Positions 1-8,164 of a DNA stretch of 32,223 nucleotides are shown in pieces (the stretch's first letter is position 1; each line of letters starts with the position of its first letter). The stretch spans positions 1 through 32,223 of the forward strand of contig DYIB01000026.1 of assembly GCA_020723855.1 (NCBI GenBank), written 5' to 3'. The notes beneath the pieces were generated by a model. It saw only the letters and a program-made list of their open reading frames with translations, was not told the DNA's origin and did not search any database. This stretch comes from Uliginosibacterium gangwonense (lineage in GTDB: Bacteria; Pseudomonadota; Gammaproteobacteria; Burkholderiales; Rhodocyclaceae). A program made the position numbers and the translations under genes.

Positions 1-1354
1 TCACCAGGCGCAGGTTGGCCTCGGTCATCTCGCGCTTGGCGCGGCGCGCCTTGGCTTCGCCGGTGGACATCTGTTTGTTGATCTCCTTGAGATCCTTCAG
101 CGGGATGCCGATGCGCTCCTGCAGGTCGATGAGCTTCTGCTGCTCCTCGATGATGGCCGGCGCGGCGCGCATGAGGGCAGCGGCGTAGGGCTTGGCGCTG
201 GACACTTCCTGCTTCAGCCATTCCAGGTTGGTCTCGTTGCCCGGGAACACCTTGATGAAGTGGGGGCGCGGCATGCCGCTTTTCTTCACGCACAGTTCCT
301 GGATCTTGCGCTCGTGGTTGCGCACGTCCTCGACCATGTGGCGCACCGAGTCGGACAGCTTTTCGATGATGCGCGCGGTGAAGCGGATGTACATCAGCTC
401 TTCGGAGATCTGCTGCTGGGCCTTCAGATAGGCCTTGTCCTTCGGGCCTTTCTTCTGCAGCGTGCTCTGCATCTTGTTGTAGAGCTGGCGTATGGTGGCG
501 AAGCGCTCCAGGGCATCGGCCTTGAGCTGCAGCAGGGAGGCGGAGACGGCGCCGCCTTCGCCGCCCTCTTCCTCCTCTTCCCCTTCCTCTTCGGCGACGG
601 CCAGTTCCTCATCCTCGGCGAGCGGTTCCAGTTCCTCGGCCGCATTGGGGTCGATGAGGCCGTCCACCAGCTCGTCGATGCGCATCTCGTCCTTCTCCAC
701 CTTTTCCGCCATCTCGAGGATCTCGGCGATGGTGGTGGGGCAGGCGGAGATGGCCTGGATCATGTGCTTCAGGCCGTCCTCGATGCGCTTGGCGATCTCG
801 ATCTCGCCCTCGCGCGTGAGCAGTTCCACCGAGCCCATCTCGCGCATGTACATGCGCACGGGGTCGGTGGTGCGGCCGAATTCCGAGTCGACGGAAGACA
901 GGGCCTGCTCGGCTTCCTCTTCCGCTTCCTCGTCGTCCACGACGGCGGGCACGGCGTCGGACATGAGCAGCTCTTCGGTGGCCGGGGCCTCGTCGAAGAC
1001 CTGGATGCCCATGTCGTTGAAGGTGCTGATGATGGACTCGATCTGTTCGGCGTCCACCATGTCGTCGGGCAGGTGGTCGTTGATCTCCGCGTACGTGAGG
1101 AAGCCGCGCTCCTTGCCCAGGGCGATCAGGTTCTTCAGGCGCGTGCGGCGGGCCTCGGCGTCCACCGGCACGGCCTGCTCGGCGGCGTGGCCGGCCTGCT
1201 GGTCCTTGGCGCGCCTGCCTTTGATGGCCGCAGCGGCTTCCGCCGGGCGTTTTGCCCTGGAGGGCTCCGGAGCCGGCGTGGGGGGTTCCTTGGCCTTGGC
1301 GATCCTGGCTTTGGGCGTTTCCTTGGCGGGGGGGTTCGCTTTCTCCTTGGCCAT
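1..1354 (-). CDS. rpoD: RNA polymerase primary sigma factor RpoD (sigma-70), 3' end cut by window edge
   Basis: Housekeeping sigma factor that directs core RNA polymerase to -10/-35 promoters. 451 codons are visible from ATG at 1354; the frame is open to base 1, so the promoter-binding regions 2.2-4 lie outside. Visible in order: a basic Ala/Pro/Lys-rich N-terminal extension of about 75 residues, region 1.1 (RLKNLIALGKERGFLTYAEI), region 1.2 (PVRMYMREMGSVELLTREGE), the non-conserved region with a Glu-rich acidic stretch, and the start of region 2.1 (EMTEANLRLV) at the edge. The extension makes region 2.1 begin later than in E. coli RpoD, as is common in betaproteobacteria. TGAGGA upstream is the ribosome site. 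It is the last gene of the rpsU-yqeY-dnaG-rpoD cluster, 42 bases after dnaG, with a TATAAT box in the gap. Confidence 0.97.
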   Translation of the reverse strand, partial: MAKEKANPPAKETPKARIAKAKEPPTPAPEPSRAKRPAEAAAAIKGRRAKDQQAGHAAEQAVPVDAEARRTRLKNLIALGKERGFLTYAEINDHLPDDMVDAEQIESIISTFNDMGIQVFDEAPATEELLMSDAVPAVVDDEEAEEEAEQALSSVDSEFGRTTDPVRMYMREMGSVELLTREGEIEIAKRIEDGLKHMIQAISACPTTIAEILEMAEKVEKDEMRIDELVDGLIDPNAAEELEPLAEDEELAVAEEEGEEEEEGGEGGAVSASLLQLKADALERFATIRQLYNKMQSTLQKKGPKDKAYLKAQQQISEELMYIRFTARIIEKLSDSVRHMVEDVRNHERKIQELCVKKSGMPRPHFIKVFPGNETNLEWLKQEVSSAKPYAAALMRAAPAIIEEQQKLIDLQERIGIPLKDLKEINKQMSTGEAKARRAKREMTEANLRLV

Positions 1355-1390
1355 GTTTTCCTCAGTGAGCGGAGCGTGAAAAAACCGGAA

Positions 1391-1396
1391 ATTATA
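1391..1396 (-). promoter_or_regulatory. candidate rpoD-proximal promoter (-10 box)
   Basis: A perfect TATAAT on the minus strand sits next to the dnaG stop codon, about 37 bases before the rpoD ATG. The upstream TCGACA (5/6 of the -35 consensus) is only 15 bases away, so spacing is poor. rpoD of E. coli also has promoters of its own near the end of dnaG. Seen: the box; inferred: its use. Confidence 0.4.
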
Positions 1397-3202
1397 CTAC
1401 AAGTCAGAGCTTGTCGAAGCTTGCTTAAATTGCTGTTTTTGCGAGAGAAGTTCCCGGTAGCGCAGCAATTCCTCGGGGGTGTGGGTGTTGCCGGCGATTT
1501 TCTTGTGAAGAGCCTCGAACTCCTGGGCGCGTTGCGCTTGGCGCAAGCTGTCGACGGTATCGTTAAGCAATGCCTCTATAGTACCTTCGTCGAAGTAGTT
1601 CTCGTTTAGTTCCGTGATCAGTTCGGCGAGCACGGCCTGATGCTCGGTGGCGCGAAAATGCTCCATGATGGGCGCGAGGCTGGCGCTGACGGTCAGGCTG
1701 CCGTCCTCCACCGCGTCCACCAGGGCCTTGAGGGCGTTCATCTCGGCGCTGGCGGGAGACGCCGACAGGATGTCGTGGGGCACGCGCACAATGAATTCCG
1801 GGTGGTGCAGCACCAGCATCAGGAGCTTCTTTTCCGGCGGCGAGGGGGCGGGGCGCGCGGCGCGGACGGCGGCGAAGGGCGCACCGTTGCCCGAGAACGG
1901 CACGGGCCGGGCGGCGAGCCGGCCCAATCCCAGCAGGCGCTCCGCCTCCCGCGGGCTGCTGGGCACCTGCCCGGCCAGGCGCACCACGTCGTGGGCCAGT
2001 TGGGCGCGCAGTTGCGGCGCCTTCACCCGCTCCAGCAGTTCCTTGGCCTCCTGCATCAGGCGCGCCTTGCCTTCGTGGGTGCCGAGATCGGGCCGCGCGC
2101 GCAGGCGCTGCAGGACGAAGGCACTCAGCGAGGCGGCCTGGGCGGCCAGCCTGCGGAAGGCCTCCGCGCCGTGCTCGCGCACATAGCTGTCGGGATCGTG
2201 CTCGGCGGGAAGAAACAGGAAGGCGACCGATTTCTTGTCCGCCAGGGATTCCAGGCTTGCCTCCAGGGCGCGCCAGGCGGCCTTGCGCCCGGCGTGGTCG
2301 CCATCGAAGCAGAAGACGATGCGATCGGCCTGGCGCAGCAGCTTGTGCACGTGGTAGGGCGTGGTGGCGGTGCCGAGCGTCGCCACGGCGTTGTCCACGC
2401 CGTGCTGGGACAGGGCGACCACGTCCATGTAGCCTTCCACCACGATCACCGTGTCGGTTTCGCGGATGGCGCTGCGTGCCTGGGGTAGGCCGTAGAGCTC
2501 GCGCCCCTTCTCGAACAGGGGTGTTTCCGGAGAGTTGAGATACTTGGGCTCGCCGGCGCCAAGCACGCGGCCGCCGAAGCCGATGACGTTGCCGCGCGCA
2601 TCCAGGATGGGGAACATGATGCGGTCGCGGAAGCGGTCGTAGCGCTTGCCCGAGTCGCCCTCGATCACCAGGCCGCACTCCACCAGGGCCTTGGCCTGGT
2701 AGTCGGGAAAGGCCGCCGCCAGAGGGCGCCAGTCGTCCGGCGCGTAGCCGATGCCGAAGCGCGCAGCAACCTCGCCCGTGAGGCCGCGCGCCTTGAGGTA
2801 GTCCTTCGCCCTGTCGCTGGCCTTGAGCTGTTCGCGGTAATACCTGGCGGCGCGGGTCATGACCTCGGTGAGCGAAGTGGTGTCGATCCTGGGCTTGAAG
2901 TCGTCGCGCTGGCTCTGGGGCACCTGCATGCCCACCGAGGCGGCGAGCTCGGCCACTGCCTCGACGAAGCCCAGGCCGGCGTAGTTCATGACAAAGCCGA
3001 TGGCCGTGCCATGGGCGCCGCAGCCGAAGCAGTGGTAGAACTGTTTGGACGGGCTGACCGTGAAGGACGGGGTTTTCTCGCTATGGAAGGGGCAGCACGC
3101 CATGTAGTTGGCGCCGCCTTTTTTCAGCGGGACGTAACGCCCGACTACGTCGACGATGTCGACACGCGCCAGAAGCTCTTGTATGAATGATTCTGGAATC
3201 AC
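1397..3202 (-). CDS. dnaG: DNA primase DnaG
   Basis: Makes RNA primers for Okazaki fragments and for replication start, working with the DnaB helicase. 601 residues, normal for the family. The N-terminal CHC2 zinc finger has C37, H40, C58 and C61. The catalytic core has the RYDRFRDRIMFPI motif near 187-199. The TOPRIM domain shows EGYMD at 256-260 and DGDHAG at 300-305, with E256, D300 and D302 as metal ligands. The C-terminal helicase-binding domain follows to residue 601. The ATG at 3202 is chosen because the protein then begins MIPESFIQEL, the usual primase start. Between yqeY and rpoD, all on the minus strand. Confidence 0.98.
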   Translation of the reverse strand: MIPESFIQELLARVDIVDVVGRYVPLKKGGANYMACCPFHSEKTPSFTVSPSKQFYHCFGCGAHGTAIGFVMNYAGLGFVEAVAELAASVGMQVPQSQRDDFKPRIDTTSLTEVMTRAARYYREQLKASDRAKDYLKARGLTGEVAARFGIGYAPDDWRPLAAAFPDYQAKALVECGLVIEGDSGKRYDRFRDRIMFPILDARGNVIGFGGRVLGAGEPKYLNSPETPLFEKGRELYGLPQARSAIRETDTVIVVEGYMDVVALSQHGVDNAVATLGTATTPYHVHKLLRQADRIVFCFDGDHAGRKAAWRALEASLESLADKKSVAFLFLPAEHDPDSYVREHGAEAFRRLAAQAASLSAFVLQRLRARPDLGTHEGKARLMQEAKELLERVKAPQLRAQLAHDVVRLAGQVPSSPREAERLLGLGRLAARPVPFSGNGAPFAAVRAARPAPSPPEKKLLMLVLHHPEFIVRVPHDILSASPASAEMNALKALVDAVEDGSLTVSASLAPIMEHFRATEHQAVLAELITELNENYFDEGTIEALLNDTVDSLRQAQRAQEFEALHKKIAGNTHTPEELLRYRELLSQKQQFKQASTSSDL

Positions 3203-3254
3203 GCGTGGTATGTGGGGGCATTGACGTGAAAAGCAACGCCCGAACCTTTAGGCC

Positions 3255-3260
3255 ATTATA
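3255..3260 (-). promoter_or_regulatory. candidate dnaG promoter (-10 box)
   Basis: Perfect TATAAT on the minus strand in the 106-base yqeY-dnaG gap, about 53 bases before the dnaG ATG. No good -35 element lies at 16-18 bases. It would let dnaG and rpoD be transcribed apart from rpsU. Confidence 0.35.
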
Positions 3261-3308
3261 GGAAATGGCGGACGGATTGCCGGTTTATCGGCGCACCGGC
3301 GTCCGGCT

Positions 3309-3761
3309 TTAGCCTTGGGCGGCAAGCGTCGCTTTCACCAGGGCGGAAACCTGGCTCATGTCGGCCCGGCCGGCGAGCCGGGGCTTGAGCACGCCCATTA
3401 CCTTGCCCATGTCCTGGGGCCCCTTGGCGCCGCTGGCGGCGACAGCCTCCCGCACGGCCGCCTCGATCTCGGCCTGGGACAGGGCCTGGGGCATGTAGGC
3501 GGTCAGCACCTGTACCTCGAATTTCTCGGCGTCGGCCAAGTCGGTACGGCCTGCGGCTTCGTACTGGGCGATGGAGTCGCGGCGCTGCTTGAGCATCTTG
3601 TCGATGACGGCGACGATGCCGGCGTCGTCGAGCTGCACGCGCTCGTCCACTTCCCGCTGCTTGATGGCGGCCAGCAGCAGGCGAATGGCCGACAGGCGGG
3701 CGCTTTCCCTGGCGCGCATGGCCGCCTTCATATCCTCGTTGATCCTGGCTTTCAGCGACAT
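3309..3761 (-). CDS. yqeY: GatB/YqeY domain protein
   Basis: 150-residue helical protein of the GatB/YqeY family, which shares its fold with the tRNA-binding tail domain of the amidotransferase subunit GatB. The specific role of the free-standing protein is not established; a link to tRNA or translation is assumed. The start MSLKARINEDMKAAMRARES and the repeated basic/acidic helices are typical, and the length matches the family. ATG at 3761 is preceded by GAGG at good spacing. It lies between rpsU and dnaG, an arrangement common in many bacteria, so the context supports the call. Confidence 0.93.
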   Translation of the reverse strand: MSLKARINEDMKAAMRARESARLSAIRLLLAAIKQREVDERVQLDDAGIVAVIDKMLKQRRDSIAQYEAAGRTDLADAEKFEVQVLTAYMPQALSQAEIEAAVREAVAASGAKGPQDMGKVMGVLKPRLAGRADMSQVSALVKATLAAQG

Positions 3762-3796
3762 GGCTTACCTCGGCAAAGAAAGGCTATGGGGCAGGG

Positions 3797-3837
3797 CACA
3801 AAAGCAAACAGCCGGTGTCGCGGATAGCGACCCGGCT
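3797..3837 (-). terminator. hairpin terminator/attenuator after rpsU
   Basis: On the minus strand an 11-bp GC-rich stem (3810-3837, one bulged base, 5-base loop) is followed by the T-rich run GTTTGCTTTTGTG. It starts about 30 bases after the rpsU stop and precedes yqeY. E. coli has a partial terminator at the equivalent place between rpsU and dnaG, which lets S21 be made in excess over primase and sigma. Inference here: the same partial termination. Confidence 0.68.
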
Positions 3838-3866
3838 GGATCGGCGTCGACCGCGCCCGAGCGCGA

Positions 3867-4079
3867 TCAGTACATCCGGGGCGGCAACTGCTGGCTGCGG
3901 ATGCGCTTGTGATGACGCTTGATGGCAGCGGACAGCTTGCGCTTGCGCTCCGCGGTCGGCTTCTCGTAGAACTCGCGCGAACGCAGTTCCGTCAGAATTC
4001 CCGTTTTCTCGATGGCGCGCTTGAAGCGGCGAATGGCCACTTCGAATGGTTCGTTTTCCTTGACGCGAATACCCGGCAT
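3867..4079 (-). CDS. rpsU: 30S ribosomal protein S21
   Basis: Small-subunit ribosomal protein needed for efficient initiation. 70 residues, [20 protein letters not shown] to the C-terminal QQLPPRMY, the standard length and sequence. A longer frame reads through it from upstream, but the ATG at 4079 is preceded by AGGAAGG at the right distance and follows a TATAAT promoter, so 4079 is taken as the start. First gene of the macromolecular-synthesis cluster; the hairpin after it probably limits read-through to yqeY, dnaG and rpoD. Confidence 0.98.
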   Translation of the reverse strand: MPGIRVKENEPFEVAIRRFKRAIEKTGILTELRSREFYEKPTAERKRKLSAAIKRHHKRIRSQQLPPRMY

Positions 4080-4113
4080 GGAGCCTTCCTGGTTGAACTG
4101 GGAAAAAAGTCGC

Positions 4114-4141
4114 ATTATAACGGCTTTTGCGCCGGAATCAA
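4114..4141 (-). promoter_or_regulatory. sigma-70 promoter of rpsU
   Basis: Minus strand: TTGATT (4141-4136), 16-base spacer, perfect TATAAT (4119-4114). The predicted start near 4107 gives a leader of about 28 bases with a strong ribosome site. It is the best promoter match I noticed in the window. Confidence 0.75.
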
Positions 4142-4166
4142 AAACCGGATAGCCTGTCCTCAAAGG

Positions 4167-4172
4167 TAGAAT
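4167..4172 (+). promoter_or_regulatory. possible tsaD -10 box
   Basis: TAGAAT on the plus strand 21 bases before the tsaD ATG; no clear -35. It would give a very short leader of about 15 bases with no obvious ribosome site. Weak. Confidence 0.28.
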
Positions 4173-4193
4173 CCGACTTTTTGGTTGCCTGCC

Positions 4194-5219
4194 ATGCTGG
4201 TTCTCGGCCTCGAAACCTCCTGCGACGAGACGGGGGTCGCCCTCTACGACAGCGCCGCCGGCCTGCTGGCCCATGCCGTGCATTCCCAGGTGGACCTGCA
4301 CCAGGCCTACGGCGGCGTGGTGCCCGAGCTGGCCTCGCGCGACCACGTCCGGCGCTTGGCGCCCATCCTGCGCGAGGTGCTGCGCCGCACCGGGCGTACG
4401 CCGGAGGACATCGACGCCATAGCCTACACGGCCGGACCGGGACTGGCGGGCGCCCTGCTGGTGGGGGCGAGCTTCGCCGAATCGCTGGCCTTTGCGCTGG
4501 GCATCCCGGCACTGCCGGTGCACCACCTGGAAGGGCATTTGCTGTCGCCGCTGCTGTCGCCGCAGCCGCCCCGCTTCCCCTTCGTCGCCCTGCTGGTCTC
4601 CGGCGGCCACACCCAGTTGATGCGTGTATCGGGCATCGGCGACTACGAGCTGTTGGGCGAAACCCTGGACGACGCGGCGGGCGAGGCTTTCGACAAGACG
4701 GCCAAGCTGATGGGGCTGGGCTATCCGGGCGGCCCGCAACTGGCGCGGCTGGCGGAGCGCGGCAGGCCGGGGCGCTACAGCCTGCCGCGGCCCATGCTCA
4801 ATTCGGGCGATCTCAACTTCAGTTTCAGCGGCCTCAAGACGGCGGTGCTGACCCAGTACGCCCAGGGGCGGGTGGCGGTGGATGAGGCGGCGGACCTGGC
4901 CTGGGAGGTGCAGGCGGCCATTGTGGACGTGCTTGCCGCCAAGGCCCTGGCCGCCCTGGAGCGCTGCGGCCTCGGGCAACTGGTGGTGGCGGGCGGGGTG
5001 GGCGCCAACCGGCGTCTGCGCGAGCGGCTCGATGCCGGCGTCGCCAAGGTGGGCGGGCGCGTGTTCTACCCGGAACTGGAGTTCTGCACCGACAACGGCG
5101 CCATGATCGCGCTTGCCGGGATGCTACGCCTGACGGTGGGCGGGATGCCGGCCGATGCGCAGCCGCGCGGCTTCTCGGTCAGGCCGCGCTGGCCTCTTCA
5201 GGGCTTGTCGGCGGCCTGA
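4194..5219 (+). CDS. tsaD: tRNA threonylcarbamoyladenosine synthesis protein TsaD
   Basis: Transfers the threonylcarbamoyl group to A37 of ANN-decoding tRNAs, in complex with TsaB and TsaE. 341 residues. The start [14 protein letters not shown] is the family N-terminus, so the ATG at 4194 is preferred to the in-frame TTG nine bases earlier. Metal ligands H111 and H115 lie in VHHLEGH; the ASKHA-fold motifs [17 protein letters not shown] and the C-terminal DNGAMIA (third metal ligand Asp) are present. It is divergent from rpsU, a very common arrangement. Its last 22 bases overlap the 3' end of plsY on the other strand. Confidence 0.97.
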   Translation: MLVLGLETSCDETGVALYDSAAGLLAHAVHSQVDLHQAYGGVVPELASRDHVRRLAPILREVLRRTGRTPEDIDAIAYTAGPGLAGALLVGASFAESLAFALGIPALPVHHLEGHLLSPLLSPQPPRFPFVALLVSGGHTQLMRVSGIGDYELLGETLDDAAGEAFDKTAKLMGLGYPGGPQLARLAERGRPGRYSLPRPMLNSGDLNFSFSGLKTAVLTQYAQGRVAVDEAADLAWEVQAAIVDVLAAKALAALERCGLGQLVVAGGVGANRRLRERLDAGVAKVGGRVFYPELEFCTDNGAMIALAGMLRLTVGGMPADAQPRGFSVRPRWPLQGLSAA

Positions 5220-5821
5220 TCCTTCTTCTCGCCGATCTTGCTCTCGCGGCCTTCGCGCAGCTTCTGGATGTTCTCGCTGTGGCGCCAGAACAGCAGTATC
5301 GACATGCACAGCACCGCCGTCGTGTAATCGCCCCCGGACAGCATGATGACGGCGAGCAGCGGCGCGGCGCTGGCGGCGGCCAGCGCCGCCAGCGAGGAAT
5401 AGCGGAAAGCGGCGGCCACCGCGACCCACACGGCCAGCACCGCCAGCCCCAGCCACGGATCGAAGCCGAACAGCACCCCGGCCGCCGTGGCCACGCCCTT
5501 GCCACCGCGGAAACCGAGGAAGACCGAGTGCAGGTGGCCGAAGAAGACGGCGAAACCGGCCAGGGCGATGTCGGAAGCCGCCAGGCCGTACTGGGGCGCC
5601 AACGCTCTTGCCAGAAGCACGGCCACCAGGCCCTTGCCGGCATCGCCCAGCAGGGTGAGCAGGGCGGCCAGTTTGTTGCCGGTGCGCAGCACATTGGTGG
5701 CGCCCGGGTTGCCCGAGCCATAGCTGCGCGGATCGGCGAGGCCGAACACGCGGCTGACGATCACTGCGAAAGGAATCGAGCCGATGAGATAGGAGACGAG
5801 GCCGACGATGAGTGTATTCAT
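5198..5821 (-). CDS. plsY: Glycerol-3-phosphate acyltransferase PlsY
   Basis: Inner-membrane enzyme that uses acyl phosphate to acylate glycerol-3-phosphate, the first step of phospholipid synthesis in the PlsX/PlsY route. 207 residues with about five membrane segments. Family motifs visible: [11 protein letters not shown], then [14 protein letters not shown] (phosphate loop), GDAGKG, and [14 protein letters not shown] charged tail of about 20 residues rich in Lys/Glu closes the protein. ATG at 5821. It converges on tsaD and is divergent from folB, separated from it by only 68 bases. Confidence 0.95.
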   Translation of the reverse strand: MNTLIVGLVSYLIGSIPFAVIVSRVFGLADPRSYGSGNPGATNVLRTGNKLAALLTLLGDAGKGLVAVLLARALAPQYGLAASDIALAGFAVFFGHLHSVFLGFRGGKGVATAAGVLFGFDPWLGLAVLAVWVAVAAAFRYSSLAALAAASAAPLLAVIMLSGGDYTTAVLCMSILLFWRHSENIQKLREGRESKIGEKKDQAADKP

Positions 5822-5889
5822 GGGAATCGCCTGGGCGGCGCTTGCGGCATTCGGGCTAGAATTGCGCGGATTGTAGCCGAGATTGCAAC

Positions 5890-6240
5890 GTGGACCGCAT
5901 TTTCATCGAAGAACTGCGCACCGAGGCGTGGGTGGGCATTTATCCGCGGGAGCGCGCCGCGCCCCAGACCGTCGAGCTGCACCTGGAGATCGGTGTGCCG
6001 CGCGGGGCGGGGCACAGCGACAGCATCGCCGACACCATCGACTATGCGCAGGTGATTTCCCGCATCCGCACCGATCTGCAGGCCAACCATTTCAACCTGC
6101 TGGAGAAGCTGGCCGAGCATGTGGCCGAGATGCTGATCCACGAGTTCGGCGCGCCCTGGGTGAGCGTCAAGGTCGCCAAGGTGGGCGTGATGAAAGGCGT
6201 CAAGCGCGTCGGCGTGTCGATCGAGCGCAGCAGGGCGTAA
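5890..6240 (+). CDS. folB: Dihydroneopterin aldolase
   Basis: Folate pathway enzyme that converts 7,8-dihydroneopterin to 6-hydroxymethyl-dihydropterin and glycolaldehyde. 116 residues, the usual length. The start MDRIFIEELRTEAWVGIYP holds the conserved Glu of the active site; the C-terminal half has KVAKVGVMKGVKRVGVSIER with the conserved Lys and the last strand. The start is GTG at 5890; no upstream ATG gives a family-like N-terminus. Divergent from plsY; the stop is followed by the decayed ybaK fragment on the other strand. Confidence 0.9.
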   Translation: MDRIFIEELRTEAWVGIYPRERAAPQTVELHLEIGVPRGAGHSDSIADTIDYAQVISRIRTDLQANHFNLLEKLAEHVAEMLIHEFGAPWVSVKVAKVGVMKGVKRVGVSIERSRA

Positions 6241-6284
6241 GTCAGGTTCTTGGTGAATGCTTGCGGTCGCCGTGAAGGATAGCC

Positions 6285-6356
6285 GGTGAAGGCGACCTCG
6301 TGGCTGCGCAGGAGGCGGGTCGCCGGGGTTTCGGAAACATGCTCGGTATTGCCCAT
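6285..6356 (-). pseudogene. N-terminal fragment of a YbaK/EbsC Cys-tRNA(Pro) deacylase
   Basis: From ATG at 6356 the minus strand reads MGNTEHVSETPATRLLRSHE followed by VAFTGYP, which matches the N-terminus of YbaK-type aminoacyl-tRNA deacylases (HVSETPAT-LL--HGV-F--H-Y). Homology then stops; the frame continues as low-quality sequence into the antisense of folB. The rest of a normally about 155-residue gene is missing. It begins 26 bases after xerD in the same direction, and a YbaK gene after xerD is familiar in betaproteobacteria, so this looks like the 5' stub of a deleted operon gene. Identification is by remembered motif only. Confidence 0.55.
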
Positions 6357-6382
6357 GACGGATTGCGCCGGATGATCTCCGA

Positions 6383-7303
6383 TCAGCCGCGCGGATGGTG
6401 CCGGGCGTGCAGCTCTTTGAGGCGCTCGCGCGCCACATGGGTATAGACCTGGGTCGTGGAGATGTCGGCATGGCCCAGCAGCAGTTGCACCACGCGCAGG
6501 TCGGCGCCGTGGTTGATGAGGTGGGTGGCGAAGGCGTGGCGCAGCGTGTGGGGCGACAGGCGGCGCGCCTCGATGCCGACGCGCGCGCCATAGCGCTTGA
6601 CAAGGTTCCAGAACATCTGGCGCGACATGGGCGCGGCGCGGGCGGTGACGAACACCTGGTCGCAGCTCCTGCCCTGGAGCAGCGCGCCGCGCGCCTCGAC
6701 GAGATAACGTTCCAGCCAGTCCTGGGCCACTTCCCCGAGGGGCACCAGGCGTTCCCTGGAGCCCTTGCCGAATATGCGCACGATACCCATGTCGCGGCTC
6801 ACCTCGAACAGCTTCAGGCCCACCAGCTCCGACACGCGCAGGCCGGTGGCGTAGAGCACTTCCAGCATGGCGCGGTCGCGCAAGCCGCGCGGCGTGCCGA
6901 TGTCGGGCGCGCCCAGCAGGGCCTCCACCTGGGCTTCGGACAAGGTCTTGGGAAAGCGGTCCGGCGTCAGGGGCGGATCGATGTGCAGCGTCGGGTCGGC
7001 CTCGATGCGGTTCTGGGCCAGCAGGTGCCGGTAGAAGCGGCGCAGGGCGGAAATCAACCGGCGCTGGCTGCTGGGCTTGGCGCGCAGGCTGAAGTCGCGC
7101 AGGTAGGCGGCGATGTCGGCCCGGTCCGCCCGGACCAGCGACTGGCCCCGGGCGGCGAGCCAGGCGGCGAACAGGGCCAGATCGCTGCGGTAGCTCGCCA
7201 GGGTATTTTTCGCCAGGCCATGCTCCAGCCACAGGGTATCGGTGAAGGCATCGAGCAGGGCAACGTCACCGCCGGCCGGGGCCGCGGCCGCCGTCTCGCT
7301 CAC
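6383..7303 (-). CDS. xerD: Site-specific tyrosine recombinase XerD
   Basis: With XerC it resolves chromosome dimers at dif. 306 residues. N-terminal SAM-like core-binding domain (about 10-105), then the catalytic domain with the full set R156, K180, H252, R255, H278 and nucleophile Y287 (contexts ATGLRVSEL, GKGSRER, HTLRHAFATH, LLGHADISTTQVYTHV). The start is GTG at 7303, overlapping the ogt stop as GTGA; the frame is open far upstream but there encodes antisense-like sequence. XerD is preferred to XerC from overall resemblance and the ogt-xerD neighbourhood. Probably translationally coupled to ogt. Confidence 0.94.
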   Translation of the reverse strand: MSETAAAAPAGGDVALLDAFTDTLWLEHGLAKNTLASYRSDLALFAAWLAARGQSLVRADRADIAAYLRDFSLRAKPSSQRRLISALRRFYRHLLAQNRIEADPTLHIDPPLTPDRFPKTLSEAQVEALLGAPDIGTPRGLRDRAMLEVLYATGLRVSELVGLKLFEVSRDMGIVRIFGKGSRERLVPLGEVAQDWLERYLVEARGALLQGRSCDQVFVTARAAPMSRQMFWNLVKRYGARVGIEARRLSPHTLRHAFATHLINHGADLRVVQLLLGHADISTTQVYTHVARERLKELHARHHPRG

Positions 7304-7773
7304 AGGGCGGCCTCGTGCCGCAGCAGCCAGCGCTTGGTGTGCAGCAGATAGCCGTCGCGCGCGTTGGCGAAGCCGCCCAGACCGCCGGTGGCGGAAATCA
7401 CGCGGTGGCAGGGCACCACCAGCGGATAGGGATTCTTGCCGCAGGCCTGGCCTACGGCACGCGGCGCACTGCCCAGCTCCGCGGCCAGCTCGCCGTAGCT
7501 GCGCGTGCGGCCCGGGGGAATCTCGGCGATCTTGCGCCACACGGCGCGCTGGAACGGCGTACCGCGGGGCGACAGGGGCAGGTCGAAGGCGAAGCCCGGA
7601 TCGGCGAGATAGGCGCGCACCTGTCTCGCGGCTTCCGCCGCCAGGGGGTGGCTGGCAGCCGTTTCGGCGCCGGGCGGCAGGAACACCAGCTCGCACAGGT
7701 AGTCGCCCGCGACGCGCATACCGACGCGGAAGCCGGGGGCGGCGACGATGGCCTGGAACGCCTGGGGGCTCAC
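7300..7773 (-). CDS. ogt: Methylated-DNA--protein-cysteine methyltransferase
   Basis: Suicide repair protein that moves the methyl group from O6-methylguanine to its own cysteine. 157 residues. The acceptor is C122 in NPYPLVVPCHRVI; the DNA-binding helix-turn-helix with YGELAAELGSAPRAVGQA and the finger Arg precede it, and GGFANARDGYLLHTKRWLL closes the domain. Start GTG at 7773 overlaps the stop of the upstream DUF1850 gene (GTGA), and its own stop overlaps xerD in the same way. A repair gene coupled to a transporter operon is probably a matter of genome layout, not function. Confidence 0.94.
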   Translation of the reverse strand: MSPQAFQAIVAAPGFRVGMRVAGDYLCELVFLPPGAETAASHPLAAEAARQVRAYLADPGFAFDLPLSPRGTPFQRAVWRKIAEIPPGRTRSYGELAAELGSAPRAVGQACGKNPYPLVVPCHRVISATGGLGGFANARDGYLLHTKRWLLRHEAAL

Positions 7774-8147
7774 GGTGCGCAGGGGCGGAGTTCGATGACT
7801 TGCGTATTGTCTGGATCGGGCAGGCGTTGTGCAAGAGGGGCGCAGCGCCCCTCCAGGCACAGCTCGTAGCCTTGAGCGTAGGGCGAATGGGTGAGAAGCA
7901 GACGCGCCAGCGGCGCCAGGGCCGGGCGATAGCGCCATACGCCGTTGTCCAGGCGCGCCCCCGCGGGCGGCTCCATGCCGGCGCCGCTGCCGTGCACGCG
8001 CGCCTCGACCAGCTCCAGGCGCCCCCGGGCGACCCGGTAGTCCTCTTCCCAGCGGATTTTCTCGATGGAGTGCTGCCAGGCCAGGGTGAAGCCGTTGACC
8101 GCGAGGAAAACGGTCGCCGCCCCGGCCGCCAGGCACACACCGCTCAT
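7770..8147 (-). CDS. DUF1850 protein of the TAXI-TRAP operon
   Basis: 125 residues. One N-terminal hydrophobic segment (about 1-20), then a small domain with the DUF1850 pattern: WQHSIEKIRWEEDYRV, RLELVEARVHGSGAGMEPP, and a Cys-containing LCLEGRCAPL near the end. DUF1850 proteins are typically encoded beside TAXI-type TRAP transporters, and this gene starts 17 bases after the permease. The function is unknown; a helper of the transporter in the membrane or periplasm is the natural guess. Three Cys near the end (LCLEGRC and the final PCAP) could form a disulfide. Ends in the GTGA overlap with ogt. Confidence 0.75.
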   Translation of the reverse strand: MSGVCLAAGAATVFLAVNGFTLAWQHSIEKIRWEEDYRVARGRLELVEARVHGSGAGMEPPAGARLDNGVWRYRPALAPLARLLLTHSPYAQGYELCLEGRCAPLAQRLPDPDNTQVIELRPCAP

Positions 8148-8164
8148 GGTTCAGTGCCGCATCT

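Noticed and set aside
260-1609. 449-residue open frame on the plus strand
   Set aside because: It is antisense to rpoD and the dnaG end. Its Gly/His/Leu/Val-rich composition without motifs is what third-position GC bias gives opposite a real gene.
3203-3308. Hairpin GCCGGT...ACCGGC after yqeY as a terminator
   Set aside because: Short stem, long loop and no T-run on the minus strand.
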